A stretch of 64,000 bases of DNA from CBDAQR01 sp965199055 (GTDB taxonomy: Bacteria > Pseudomonadota > Gammaproteobacteria > Pseudomonadales > Halieaceae): contig CBDAQR010000003.1 of NCBI GenBank assembly GCA_965199055.1, positions 1,054,001 through 1,118,000 of the forward strand. Direction: 5' to 3'. The position numbers and the translations under genes are program-made. The notes under the pieces are model-generated. The model was not told the origin of the DNA. It worked only from the letters and a program-made list of their open reading frames with translations, and made no database searches. Each line of letters begins with the position of its first letter. The first letter of the stretch is position 1. This document shows, in pieces, positions 1 through 8,801 of this stretch.

Positions 1-561
1 GCCGATTCGCTCAATCAGCCAGAGCTGCTGCTGAGCGGCCAGCAGTGTTGAGCTGGATACGTTGAGATCACCCAGAATGTCGACCAGATCAGCGTAATGC
101 GCCTGAATCGTTCGAATATTGAGGTTCAGGTTGCTGGAGACATCGCGGATGAAAAGAATACGTTCGCGGGCCGCAAGAATAGTATCGGCGCTCTGGCGCA
201 CGTCGTTCCAGTTACCATCGATGCGATTCACATAGATATTCATTGATGGTCCAGGTGCGGGCAGATCGGCGCGGCCGTCACGAAACTCTGCGAAAGTCTC
301 AGGGAACGCCTGGCGTGACTGGCTCAACTTGCTAAAAGCGGCATCATCACCAGAGAACGCAGCGCCTGCACTCGTATTAATTTCCTGCGTGGTCAACCTC
401 AGTTCTGAGGCCAGGCCCCGATACTGATCATCTCAGGCGGCGCCCAGCGTCATTTGCCAGAGGTTATAGGCAAATCCGCCCATTGCTCCCAGCAATGCCA
501 GTACGCAAAGCAGCATCATTGAGTCGATGCGACCGGTTTGTTTTCTGTTCAAAGGACTCAT
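1..561 (-). pseudogene. pilJ: PilJ-like type IV pilus chemoreceptor, partial, with in-frame TGA
   Basis: This is the N-terminal part of a methyl-accepting chemotaxis-like receptor of the Pil-Chp system; it runs off the left edge. The reading frame begins with a transmembrane segment (about residues 14-36) and continues into a helical periplasmic domain that resembles PilJ, with an ASELR segment in place of the AGELR of Pseudomonas PilJ (from memory) and then helical repeats. The start at 561 is favoured because a GGAG lies 7 bases upstream; an ATG at 567 is too close to it. Codon 43 is TGA (435-433), just after the membrane segment, while the frame stays open on both sides to the edge (187 codons). 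The homologous position is not a cysteine, so recoding to selenocysteine is unlikely. Either a nonsense mutation or a base error explains it. It follows the pilI-like gene by about 15 bases. Confidence 0.72.
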
Positions 562-576
562 TGTCATTCTCCAGAG

Positions 577-1116
577 CTAGTTATTCATCGCGATACCGGC
601 CTCGGCAAAGTCGGCATCCTGTAGTAATCGTTCGATGCTAAAGACGGCGTAATCGCCCTCATCAGCGCTAAATACACCTGTCACATAGGGGGACAATTGT
701 GCGGGGACTTCTCTGTCGTGGCGCAGCTCTGCCGCAGGAAAGCGAACACCACCGAAACTGGCATCAATCACCAGGCCCGTGTGGATACCGCGGCCGCTGA
801 TGACCAGCGCTTGCTTTCCCGCCGAGCCACGCTCACCACTCGACAGAAAGGCGCTCAGATCGGCTATCGAAAGGACTCGCCCACCGATATTGGCCAGACC
901 CCGCACCCATTGCTTTACGCCAGGTACCGGAATCGTGGGAGTTAGGTCTACGACCTTGCGCGCCTCTTTCATGCTGGCCACGCAGCGCACGCCCAATACC
1001 TCGAAGGCAGCACCGTGCCAGTATTCGACATAACTATGTGCTAGCGGCACGGGCGCGCCGTTGGCTTCGATACGCGCGGCCATCGAAGCCAGTGCATCGA
1101 AATTCTCGCGGTCCAT
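577..1116 (-). CDS. pilI: PilI-like CheW-domain adaptor
   Basis: A 179-residue CheW-like scaffold protein that in the Pil-Chp system couples the PilJ receptor to the ChpA histidine kinase in the cytoplasm. The visible CheW core runs from about residue 40 to the C-terminus and includes the segment VRGLANIGGRVLSIADLSAF, which is typical of PilI. The start at 1116 is chosen because its ATG shares one base with the TGA of the preceding response-regulator gene (TGATG), a translational-coupling arrangement; a longer frame upstream overlaps that gene and is not needed. The order response regulator, pilI, pilJ matches the pil-chp operon of pseudomonads. Family assignment rests on the CheW pattern and the neighbours. 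Confidence 0.85.
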   Translation of the reverse strand: MDRENFDALASMAARIEANGAPVPLAHSYVEYWHGAAFEVLGVRCVASMKEARKVVDLTPTIPVPGVKQWVRGLANIGGRVLSIADLSAFLSSGERGSAGKQALVISGRGIHTGLVIDASFGGVRFPAAELRHDREVPAQLSPYVTGVFSADEGDYAVFSIERLLQDADFAEAGIAMNN

Positions 1117-1520
1117 CAGGAGGCCTCTCTCACCAGCAGAAACTGCTGCAGAATCTGCTCCAGCGCTTCCATCTCCAGTGGCTTCTCCAGATACGCTGAG
1201 CAACCGCGATCTTTAGACTTACCCATGGTGAAGACGTCGTCGTGGGAACTCAGCATCACGACAGGCGTGTCGCGAAACTCGCCTTTGCTCGCACGAATCA
1301 GCGTCAGCGTCTTGAAGCCGTCCATCGGCTCCATTGTGATATCAAGCAGAATCAGGTCCGGCTTGACGTCCTCCAACTGGGTCACCGCATCCCAACCATT
1401 CTCCGCAGTAACGACCTCACAGCCGCACTGCTCAAGCATCTTGGTCGCCTTAATTCGAATGATCTTGTCGTCATCGACAAGCAGGACACGGCCTTTTCCG
1501 CGAATGTTTTCCTGAGACAT
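1116..1520 (-). CDS. pilG: PilG/PilH-like single-domain response regulator
   Basis: A 134-residue stand-alone receiver domain. The fold signature is complete: an acidic pair in LLVDDDK (about residues 14-17), the phospho-acceptor aspartate in LILLDITMEPMDG, a switch Ser in VVMLSSHD and the conserved Lys in YLEKPLE. It should be phosphorylated by a ChpA-type kinase and control twitching motility. Being first in the cluster and about 135 residues long suggests PilG rather than the shorter PilH, but only one regulator is present upstream of pilI here, so the exact paralogue is uncertain. A strong Shine-Dalgarno (AGGAGAGAA) precedes the ATG. It is divergent from the TonB-domain gene. Confidence 0.85.
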   Translation of the reverse strand: MSQENIRGKGRVLLVDDDKIIRIKATKMLEQCGCEVVTAENGWDAVTQLEDVKPDLILLDITMEPMDGFKTLTLIRASKGEFRDTPVVMLSSHDDVFTMGKSKDRGCSAYLEKPLEMEALEQILQQFLLVREAS

Positions 1521-1829
1521 TTTTCACTTCTCTCCTGTACCGCCAGGGACAAAATCCGGACGCCGTTTTTGGCGGGCGCCCTCGTAAACACAAGCGCAGT
1601 ATTTGGCGCAATACAGGGTTTTGAGAACTGAAATCTGTGCTTTTCCATGAAAACGGCTGCGCCAGCGCAAGGTAACTGCAGTAGTGAAATCGCCTGCGCA
1701 AGTATCTTGCAGTGAACAGGAAAAAATCAGAATTTCCCGGGCTTACCGGGCATTTCCGCTTGTTGAAATCGCGACGCCGCGGCAACTTTACGCCATCACG
1801 TGCACGCAATACGCGACAGGAAGAGAACC
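1521..1829. other. Divergent intergenic region pilG / tonB-like gene
   Basis: About 309 bases between two divergent genes. It must hold both promoters, but I cannot identify -35/-10 pairs with confidence. Two small inverted repeats are visible: CGCC-N6-GGCG near 1562-1575 and CCCGG-N5-CCGGG near 1736-1750. Neither is followed by a T-run, so they are not terminators. The ribosome binding sites of the two flanking genes lie at its ends. Confidence 0.4.
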
Positions 1830-2996
1830 ATGTTTGCCAATAAACGCACCGCTATATCCGTTGTAATCCTGGCCCTGCTGCTGGGCAGCAGCAGCGCCAG
1901 AAGCCTGGACGACCTGCAGCCCGCGGGTCTGGCCGTCTACACAGAAACTGCCCGTGACATCTATGTCGCAGGTATTTTGCTGCCGAGCGGAACCGGGCTG
2001 AATAACATCTATCTAGCGCCGGGCCCGAAGGCGATGGAGTACCGCATCGCCACGCGCAGAATTAGCAGTAGAGGTTTCTCGGGCACGTTGTTACTACAAG
2101 GCGAGTTGGGGTCCGGAGAGCGAGCGCCCACCGCAGCGATCGCCGCGCTAGCGGATCTCAAGGATCACATTAAGGGCGCTCTGTTCCAGGGTGATCAATT
2201 CATCATCGCCCTCACAGAAACTGATGAAACCGTTTTTTACCTTAACGGCACGGAGCTGATGCGCAGAAACGACGGCGACATCTTCGATTTCTTTTTTGCG
2301 GGATGGGTCGGCGAATCCAGCTCGGCACTACTGCGCTCAGCTCTGTTGTCAGGCGCAATCAAGAAGGACACCGAAACTCGATACGCCTCGCTACAGCCTG
2401 GCCGTGAGCGCATTGCGCTGGTAGAGGAATGGATGGCACCTCCGCCCGCGCCGAAGCCGGCACCGGTAGCTGAACCCACACCGGCGGTCGATCCTGTTGC
2501 GGAACCCGAACCCATGATCGCAAGCGTCGCAGAGCCCGCAGCCACAGAAACCACCGTAGCGATGGCAGCAGCAACGCCAGCACCAACAGCCGCGCCAGAA
2601 CCAACAACCGCGTCGGCACCGGAGCCCGCCCCGACACCGGTCGAGGAGCCCGTGCCAGAACCCGCCATTGACGACAGGGAATACCAGCGTCAACTGAATG
2701 CCTTCGTTAGTGAAATCATGGTGGCCGTCTTCAGCGAAGTGGTGTACCCGCGTCGCGCCATCAAACGAACGCTGGAAGGGCGGGTGGAGTTACTCGCGCG
2801 CATGGATTCCGACGGCGCGCTACTGGAACTGCTGATCGATCAATCATCAGGTTCCAGCTTGCTGGACGAAGCCGCACAGAAGGCCGTGCGCAAAGCGGCT
2901 CCATTCCCGGAATTGAATACGGTAGCTCAAGAAGAATTCGCCGCTGACGACGGCAGCTACCTCATGCCTATTCCAGTGACTTTCCGCCTGCAATAG
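1830..2996 (+). CDS. Secreted or anchored protein with Pro/Ala/Glu-rich linker and TonB C-terminal domain
   Basis: A 388-residue envelope protein. It has an N-terminal hydrophobic signal (about residues 5-24), a globular domain of unknown function to about residue 200, a low-complexity stretch rich in Pro, Ala and Glu (about 205-290), and a C-terminal domain of TonB type (YPRRAIKRTLEGRVELLARM, about 310-388). The Pro-rich linker plus terminal domain is how TonB-family proteins span the periplasm. However, the extra N-terminal domain and cleavable-looking signal are unlike classical TonB, and no ExbB/ExbD genes are adjacent, so energy transduction is not shown. The start at 1830 is preferred over an upstream ATG at 1800 because it has AGGAAGAGA upstream and begins directly with the signal peptide. 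Confidence 0.75.
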   Translation: MFANKRTAISVVILALLLGSSSARSLDDLQPAGLAVYTETARDIYVAGILLPSGTGLNNIYLAPGPKAMEYRIATRRISSRGFSGTLLLQGELGSGERAPTAAIAALADLKDHIKGALFQGDQFIIALTETDETVFYLNGTELMRRNDGDIFDFFFAGWVGESSSALLRSALLSGAIKKDTETRYASLQPGRERIALVEEWMAPPPAPKPAPVAEPTPAVDPVAEPEPMIASVAEPAATETTVAMAAATPAPTAAPEPTTASAPEPAPTPVEEPVPEPAIDDREYQRQLNAFVSEIMVAVFSEVVYPRRAIKRTLEGRVELLARMDSDGALLELLIDQSSGSSLLDEAAQKAVRKAAPFPELNTVAQEEFAADDGSYLMPIPVTFRLQ

Positions 2997-3026
2997 CGGA
3001 CTAAGCGATAAGGGAGAACCCTCACT

Positions 3027-3545
3027 ATGTCACTTGCTAATTTTCCGCTCACTCACAGGGCACTAGTCTGCACACGCATGGATATGTTTCCAGACATCGG
3101 CGATGTCAATAAGCTGAGCACACACGGTGCCATTATGCCCAGGCTCAAAATGGATCTCGAGAAATCATCCGAATCCCAGGCTAAACGCATCATCGAGTTC
3201 CTGTTTCCGCTGTTCCTGCATAACCTGATTCGTGCTGAGGATTTTCCTCTTCGCGAAAAATTGTCAGGCGCACTGGATCAGATGGAGCAGAGCATCCGTG
3301 ACAACGCGCAAAACCCCATGGTGCGCGAGCTGCTCACCTGTGGACTAAAGGGCGAAGTGTGTGACCCCAGCGGTTTGCCCGAAGGCATCGACGCCAAACG
3401 CGCAGTGGCGCTGTATCTGGCGCGAGAAGAGTGGGATACGCTGTACCGCACGTTCTACCTGCGCGTCAGCAAGGCGCTCGTGAAGGAGCGCCTGGAAGTG
3501 GGGAAATGGATGGAAACGCGGCAGGAACTCGCCACCGCGGTTTAG
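3027..3545 (+). CDS. Uncharacterised 172-residue protein
   Basis: I do not recognise this family. It has no signal peptide or clear membrane span and looks like a mostly helical soluble protein, with regular amphipathic segments around residues 45-100 and 125-165. A good ribosome binding site (AAGGGAGAA) precedes the ATG. It lies 30 bases after the TonB-domain gene on the same strand, so the two may be co-transcribed. The next gene is convergent and ends one base after this stop codon. Confidence 0.7.
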   Translation: MSLANFPLTHRALVCTRMDMFPDIGDVNKLSTHGAIMPRLKMDLEKSSESQAKRIIEFLFPLFLHNLIRAEDFPLREKLSGALDQMEQSIRDNAQNPMVRELLTCGLKGEVCDPSGLPEGIDAKRAVALYLAREEWDTLYRTFYLRVSKALVKERLEVGKWMETRQELATAV

Positions 3546-3872
3546 CTAGCCGGTTTTTGCTACCGGAATAACCGCAGGCAATTCATCCAGCGTAGGATCG
3601 GACATCAGGGGCTGGTGCTCCAGATTCACCGGACGAGCCACGGAATCACGCCAACTTTTACTGCGCTCCTGACCGATCGGGGTCACCAGGCAACGGCTAT
3701 AGCCTTCCTCATTCGGCACCTGCACGGGAGACTTGTGCGGAGTCCAGTCTCCATCCATGACCCTCGGCTTGCGCGACGACCAGAACCACAGCCCACGCTT
3801 ATCCTGAAAGTAAAACTTGGCATCCATGGGCAAAGCCACTGTCTGGCCCGCTATCACGGCATACTTCTTCAT
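3546..3872 (-). CDS. Uncharacterised 108-residue protein
   Basis: A small hypothetical protein without recognisable motif, rich in aromatic and basic residues in its first half (YFQDKRGLWFWSSRKPR) and acidic and proline-rich toward the end. It has no signal peptide. It is convergent with the preceding gene, with no gap between the stop codons. The region upstream (3873-4017) holds no gene I can see. Confidence 0.55.
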   Translation of the reverse strand: MKKYAVIAGQTVALPMDAKFYFQDKRGLWFWSSRKPRVMDGDWTPHKSPVQVPNEEGYSRCLVTPIGQERSKSWRDSVARPVNLEHQPLMSDPTLDELPAVIPVAKTG

Positions 3873-4017
3873 CGATCAACCCCCTGTTTATCCTGTTATA
3901 AAAGGCTAGAGGTATTTCTACACCCATTCCAAAAATGGCGTGCGAACCGATGTCACAATTGTGGACATTGGCGCAGGAAAATTGCGCTCACTGTGAAAAA
4001 GTTGCGCTGCAGGGCAC

Positions 4018-4836
4018 TTAGCGTGGCAATCGGGCCTGCTTGAGATAGGGATCATTGCTGGGATCGGGAGATTCGTAACCTACCGCCCGTGGAATACCCC
4101 AGAACATGGAAGGCCCCTGCCGGGCGGGTGGAGTCACTTCACGACTCCAGGGTGCCGGCATGCGCATGGCGACGCTGCAACCTACCAGTGCAATGGTTTG
4201 ACTGGCCACAAACAGTAAATGATTCTCGTAAATAGCGAAGAACGTCAGCCCGAGAGTGACGTTGGGTACATGGGTGGTAGGTACCTTGAAGGCGATCGAG
4301 TAAGCGGTGTCGTGTTCAGGGGATATGTACACATCCCAGTACATATCCATGAGCAGCCACTGCCATAGGCTTAACCAGGCATAGGTCGCCAACCATAGCT
4401 GCCAGTTGGCCCAATCGGGGGCGAGCAAGGCCGCGATATTCCAAAAGGAGAGAAACAGTTGACCAAAGGACGTGCCCCAAATGAAGCCGAACAACACCTG
4501 CGGCAACAGATCCAGCTTGCGGTCAAATCGAATCGTGTGGCGCGCCCAGATCACCCAATACGCCACCAGGATAAACACCCCCATGCCTATCACCCAGGCC
4601 CACCACCAAAAACTGGCCAACTGTTCAGCCGTGGCAATGGGCTCGGTGAGGATGGCGTCGAGAGTGCCCGTGCCCCAACTCATGAGCCAACAAAAGCAGA
4701 AGAAGATGCCCGCGCGCAGGTGGGCGGCCATGGGATCGAATACGCCCTCGGGCTGAACCCGGTAGCCGCGAAGATAGATCACCAGCAAGACCAGCATTAG
4801 CAGGGCCAGGCCCGCGGCGAAACTTTCCAGGCTCAT
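4018..4836 (-). CDS. Tryptophan-rich polytopic membrane protein, unknown function
   Basis: A 272-residue inner-membrane protein with about six hydrophobic segments and an unusually high tryptophan content (19 Trp by my count, for example WWWAW near residue 76 and the cluster around residues 145-166). The C-terminal 45 residues are polar and proline-rich, and probably cytoplasmic or periplasmic. I recognise no transporter or enzyme signature. It is divergent from the large copper-monooxygenase-like gene at 4982, sharing a 145-base intergenic region that contains two GCTAGC palindromes 14 bases apart (4911 and 4925). Confidence 0.65.
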   Translation of the reverse strand: MSLESFAAGLALLMLVLLVIYLRGYRVQPEGVFDPMAAHLRAGIFFCFCWLMSWGTGTLDAILTEPIATAEQLASFWWWAWVIGMGVFILVAYWVIWARHTIRFDRKLDLLPQVLFGFIWGTSFGQLFLSFWNIAALLAPDWANWQLWLATYAWLSLWQWLLMDMYWDVYISPEHDTAYSIAFKVPTTHVPNVTLGLTFFAIYENHLLFVASQTIALVGCSVAMRMPAPWSREVTPPARQGPSMFWGIPRAVGYESPDPSNDPYLKQARLPR

Positions 4837-4981
4837 AACACTCCAAAAATCTGCGAATGGGACACAGCTTAGACGAATGCGTATAAGTGTGACGATTTTA
4901 TAAAGGTAAGGCTAGCTTCAGTTGGCTAGCGCATGTGAGCACAGTAAACTCTGCGAACGATAATTATTAGAGGCACACAGC

Positions 4982-7249
4982 ATGCCCCGTTTTGGAATCG
5001 TCCTGGCCCTGGTTTTGGGTCTGGCCAGCCACACACAAAGCGCGTTCGCACATGGCGAGGTCAACGACTGGGAAGAAGACGTCGAAGCCATGTATCTCGC
5101 CTATTACGGCCGCCCGGGAGATCCCGAGGGCGTCACCTACTGGGCAGAGCGGCTCGAGAGCGTAGACGGTGACATGGATGAGATCATTGACGCGTTCGGA
5201 ACCTCAGAGGAATACACCGAGCGCTTCTCCACCCTGGATAACGAAACACTGATCAACAACATCTACCAGCAGCTATTCGGCCGCGATGCCGATAGCGGCG
5301 GATTGGCGTTTTATGTGGAACGCCTGGAAAGTGGCACGGCCAGCCTGCCATCGATTGCCCTGCAAATCTACGACGGTCGCGATGGTCTCGACCGTGTCAT
5401 CATCGCCAACAAACTCACTGTGGCTCACGCCTTTACCGATCACGTAGAGGACAATGGATTGAGCTATGGCAGCAATCTCATCGACGATGCCATAGCGCTA
5501 ATGGCCAGCGTGGACGAAAACAACGATTCGCTGAGCAGTGCGGTAGCAGAGATCACCGCGATTTTTGATCTCGTCGCCGCGAGCGACTGCACGCAATATG
5601 AGGGCAGTTTTGAGCGCATTCAGTCCATCATCTTCGAGGGATATAACTGCACCAACAGCGCCTGCCACAGCAGTAACAGTGCCGGGGGGCTCGACCTAAG
5701 CCCGGATGTGGCTTACGACAATCTGTTTCGGGTCAATGCAGCCGCGAACCTGGCAGAACCCACGCAGCTGGTATATCCGGGAGAACAGGGGCTGAGCTTT
5801 CTCTACCAGAAGCTCGCTGCGGGTACCGATGGCACCGAGTTGCCCACGGGTGGCGGCGCCGCTATGCCCGTCGGTGCCAGCCCACTCAGTGCCGATCATC
5901 TGGAAGCGATGCGATTGTGGATTCGCGGTGGAGCGCCAGAGACCGCCGACGTGGATGAAGTTGCCACCTTGTTGGGCTGCAGCGTCGGCACACCGCCCCG
6001 CGCCAACAAGATCACGCCCCCCGATCCACCACCGCTGGGTGAAGGAATACAAACCGTGAGTGGCCCATGGACGGTGGAGCCAAATGATGAAGATGAGGTG
6101 TGCTTTGCCACCTACTACGACCTCGATCAGGTTGCCGGCGCGTTACCGGACTGGGCTAAAACACCCTGCCCGACCAACGGTGCATTCAGTGACTATGAAG
6201 GCGAATGCTTTGCTTACAACAGGCGGGTTCTAACGCAGGACCCCCAATCACATCACAGTATTATTGATACTTACGTGGGCACTACACCGGCCAATGATCC
6301 TGCTTGGGGCACCTGGCAGTGTTTGAATGGACCGAGCCAGGGTATGGCCTGCGACCCCACCCAAATCGGGGTACCCGTGTCTCAGGGCGGCGCTGACTGT
6401 GGCGGCGACCTCTATGTCTACGGCACAGAAGCCCAATCATCTGTCGCCTGCAGCGGCTGGGGGCCTAATGATCATCGCTGGCGCTCCGTCGGTTCGGGCG
6501 GTTCTCAGGCGCCCATTTCCTCAGAAAATTTCCAGGAGGGAGTCTATGGGATCGCACCCACCAAAGGCGTCATCATCTGGAATTCTCACGCCTTTAACCT
6601 TTCTGCCGAAGCCACCACGGTGGAGCAATACAATAATTTCTGGTTTGCGCCAGAAGACGGGCGCGACTACATCAACCGGGCCATCTTTGATGCCAAAGAT
6701 CTGCTGATCGCCCAGGTACCGCCGTTCACAGAGAAAACCTATTGCGCCACCACCACCCTACCCAAAGGCACACGACTGACTGAGCTCAGCTCCCATGCGC
6801 ACAAGCGCGGCGTGCTATGGCAAACCTGGCTGCCGCCCAATGACCCCAATTGTCGTGCCGACCAGCTGGGCACCTGCCAGCCAAATGATGCGGCGGCGGA
6901 TTACATTAGCCGTATCTACAACGATCCTCTCGTCTTAGAGTACGACCCACCCCTGGAATACGACTCCGATGATACGTCCGAGCGGACGCTGAAATTTTGC
7001 GTCACCTACGACAACGGCAAGAACTACCCCGACCTGCTGAAACTCGCCTCCGAAAGTGTGGGCTCTGTATGTCGACTGAGCGAGCGGGTTTGTGTTGGCG
7101 GTGCACTCGAGGGCGAACTCTGCGGCGGTGACGACAGCATGTGCGGTGATGGCGGCGTCTGTGATGCCTGCCCCGTCTACGGCGGTGTCACCACCGAGGA
7201 TGAGATGTTTCTGCTGCTGGGTAATTACTACGTGGTGCCCGTTGAGTAG
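4982..7249 (+). CDS. Secreted DUF4214 / haem-c / copper type II monooxygenase-like protein
   Basis: A 755-residue exported protein with a clear signal peptide (cut near AFAHG, residue 24). Two DUF4214-type repeats (YYGRPGDPEG..YWAERLE and LFGRDADSGG..YVERLE) occupy about residues 35-150. A single covalent haem motif of the rarer C-x4-C-H type (CTNSACH, residues 223-229) begins a cytochrome-like domain to about 320. The C-terminal half resembles copper type II, ascorbate-dependent monooxygenases (peptidylglycine hydroxylating fold): a His-His pair (424-425, followed by SIIDTY) and a His-x-His pair (605-607, SSHAHKRG) match the CuH and CuM ligand pairs of that family. The last 60 residues are cysteine-rich. 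The likely activity is an extracellular oxidation, with the haem domain as possible electron donor; the substrate is unknown. Confidence 0.75.
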   Translation: MPRFGIVLALVLGLASHTQSAFAHGEVNDWEEDVEAMYLAYYGRPGDPEGVTYWAERLESVDGDMDEIIDAFGTSEEYTERFSTLDNETLINNIYQQLFGRDADSGGLAFYVERLESGTASLPSIALQIYDGRDGLDRVIIANKLTVAHAFTDHVEDNGLSYGSNLIDDAIALMASVDENNDSLSSAVAEITAIFDLVAASDCTQYEGSFERIQSIIFEGYNCTNSACHSSNSAGGLDLSPDVAYDNLFRVNAAANLAEPTQLVYPGEQGLSFLYQKLAAGTDGTELPTGGGAAMPVGASPLSADHLEAMRLWIRGGAPETADVDEVATLLGCSVGTPPRANKITPPDPPPLGEGIQTVSGPWTVEPNDEDEVCFATYYDLDQVAGALPDWAKTPCPTNGAFSDYEGECFAYNRRVLTQDPQSHHSIIDTYVGTTPANDPAWGTWQCLNGPSQGMACDPTQIGVPVSQGGADCGGDLYVYGTEAQSSVACSGWGPNDHRWRSVGSGGSQAPISSENFQEGVYGIAPTKGVIIWNSHAFNLSAEATTVEQYNNFWFAPEDGRDYINRAIFDAKDLLIAQVPPFTEKTYCATTTLPKGTRLTELSSHAHKRGVLWQTWLPPNDPNCRADQLGTCQPNDAAADYISRIYNDPLVLEYDPPLEYDSDDTSERTLKFCVTYDNGKNYPDLLKLASESVGSVCRLSERVCVGGALEGELCGGDDSMCGDGGVCDACPVYGGVTTEDEMFLLLGNYYVVPVE

Positions 7250-7268
7250 CCGTCATTACAGGAGCTAG

Positions 7269-7787
7269 ATGCAGGAGCAGCAGGACAATGAACACCGCAG
7301 TATGGGCACCGGCATGTTTGTCGCGGCGTGGCTGGTGCTCGGGGGCCTGCTGGTTTTTGCCTTCTCCGACATCCTGGATAAGCAGCTAAATCCCAACCAA
7401 TCGGTGCAAACTCGCTATAGCGAGGGTGTCCGAGAAGTGGTGTTACAGCGAAACCGGTTCGGCCACTATGTCACCGATGGATTCATCAACGGGCAACCGG
7501 TGGTGTTTTTGCTGGACACCGGCGCTACCGGCGTCGCCATCCCAGCACAGGTCGCCAAACGCCTGGGGCTATCGCGGGGGCGCGCCTACCAGACCCAAAC
7601 CGCCAACGGCACCGCAGTCGCGTATGCCACCCAACTGGATTCGGTAAGCGTGGGGGAGATCGAACTCAATGATGTGCGGGCAGGCATATCACCCGGCCTG
7701 CAAATGAACGAGATTCTATTGGGCATGTCTTTTCTGAAGCATATCGAGTTTACCCAACGCGGCGACACCCTGATCCTGCGACAGTGA
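7269..7787 (+). CDS. Membrane-anchored retroviral-type aspartic protease (clan AA)
   Basis: A 172-residue protein with one N-terminal transmembrane segment (about residues 13-33) and a single-lobe aspartic protease domain. The catalytic motif LLDTGATG places Asp at residue 83; a second family signature, the hydrophobic LLGMSFLKHIEF, lies near the C-terminus. Bacterial clan AA proteases of this size work as dimers facing the periplasm. An AGGAG sequence precedes the start by 6 bases. It lies 19 bases after the monooxygenase-like gene and overlaps the next gene by four bases (GTGA), so the three probably form one transcript. Confidence 0.82.
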   Translation: MQEQQDNEHRSMGTGMFVAAWLVLGGLLVFAFSDILDKQLNPNQSVQTRYSEGVREVVLQRNRFGHYVTDGFINGQPVVFLLDTGATGVAIPAQVAKRLGLSRGRAYQTQTANGTAVAYATQLDSVSVGEIELNDVRAGISPGLQMNEILLGMSFLKHIEFTQRGDTLILRQ

Positions 7788-8731
7788 GGCAAGCCTTCGG
7801 GGCGGTCTGTCACAAAACTGTCGCCTGGTTCTGGTATCAAGCTCACATGCTTGAGCCCATTACCGCACGCCTGTTCGCAGCAGAGCCTGATACCACCCTA
7901 TACCACTACACTTCGTTCAGCGGTCTACTGGGCATTGTCGGCGGCACGACGCTGCGAGCCAGCGACGTTCGCTACATGAACGATTCCGCCGAACTGAGCC
8001 ACACGCTGCAGCTGATGCGCCACCACGTAACCCAGCGAATCATAGAAGGCACCGATAAACCGGCTCTGCTGAATCAACTGCTGGAATGGCTGTCACATCA
8101 GGTCGTCAATGGACCCTTGCTGTTCGGCGCGTCGTTCCGCGCCAACGGCAATCTTCTCAGTCAGTGGCGCGGTTACAGCATTCACGGTAAAGGCGTGAGC
8201 CTGGGATTCAGCCCTGCCCACATCGGTGCTTGTGCCACTAGACAGCGTTTTCGAGTCGTTCGTTGCCTTTACGATTCCCGGCAACAAGGTGAGCTCATTC
8301 ATGAACTGCTCGATGTGGTTGAATCGATGGCAGACACGCAGGGTGAGAACCTCGATCCATCCCAGCGACATCCCTCCCACTCTTGGTACGACCTCATTGA
8401 ACGGCTGGAGGAAGATTTGCTGCGCATCGCCGCAGTACTGAAACATCCTACTTTCGAAGAGGAACAGGAATGGCGACTCATGTCGCCGGTTATCAATGAC
8501 TGCGAAACACACCCCATCGACTTTCGCGAAGGCAGTTCTATGCTGGTGCCCTACTACGCGTTCAATCTGCGCTGCGTCGAGACAGGCGCCTTGAAACTCG
8601 AGCATGTCTACCTCGGACCTACCGCAAACATCGAACTTTCAATGAACTCGCTGGATCTTTACCTACGTGCGCAGAATGCGCAACCCCGCGGCGGTATCAG
8701 CTATTGCCAGATTCCCTATCGACAGAAATAG
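7784..8731 (+). CDS. DUF2971 family protein
   Basis: A soluble protein of 315 residues if translation begins at the GTG overlapping the protease stop, or 294 if it begins at the ATG at 7847. The second start puts the conserved LYHYTS segment near the N-terminus, as is usual for the family, so either is possible. Visible hallmarks are LYHYTSFSGLLGI, the RYMNDSAEL motif, LLSQWRGY, GVSLGF and EEEQEWRL, which together are typical of DUF2971. The biochemical function of the family is not established. Some members are found in defence or toxin-like settings, but nothing nearby supports that here. Confidence 0.8.
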   Translation: MRQAFGAVCHKTVAWFWYQAHMLEPITARLFAAEPDTTLYHYTSFSGLLGIVGGTTLRASDVRYMNDSAELSHTLQLMRHHVTQRIIEGTDKPALLNQLLEWLSHQVVNGPLLFGASFRANGNLLSQWRGYSIHGKGVSLGFSPAHIGACATRQRFRVVRCLYDSRQQGELIHELLDVVESMADTQGENLDPSQRHPSHSWYDLIERLEEDLLRIAAVLKHPTFEEEQEWRLMSPVINDCETHPIDFREGSSMLVPYYAFNLRCVETGALKLEHVYLGPTANIELSMNSLDLYLRAQNAQPRGGISYCQIPYRQK

Positions 8732-8801
8732 GTATTGATCGGCATCAGTATTCGTCGGCCTGCTTTGCGGTACTATTGATTAAAAATACGTCGACTACGC
8801 C

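Noticed and set aside
433..435. Selenocysteine at the TGA of pilJ
   Set aside because: PilJ homologues have no catalytic Cys there, the position is at the end of a membrane helix, and no suitable hairpin was apparent downstream.
4911..4930. Paired GCTAGC palindromes as a defined operator
   Set aside because: Two six-base palindromes 14 bases apart are suggestive, but there is no regulator gene nearby and no further copy was found, so no site is claimed.
7784..8731. DUF2971 protein as part of a defence system
   Set aside because: No nuclease, helicase, methylase or toxin-antitoxin partner is adjacent; the neighbours are a protease and a permease.
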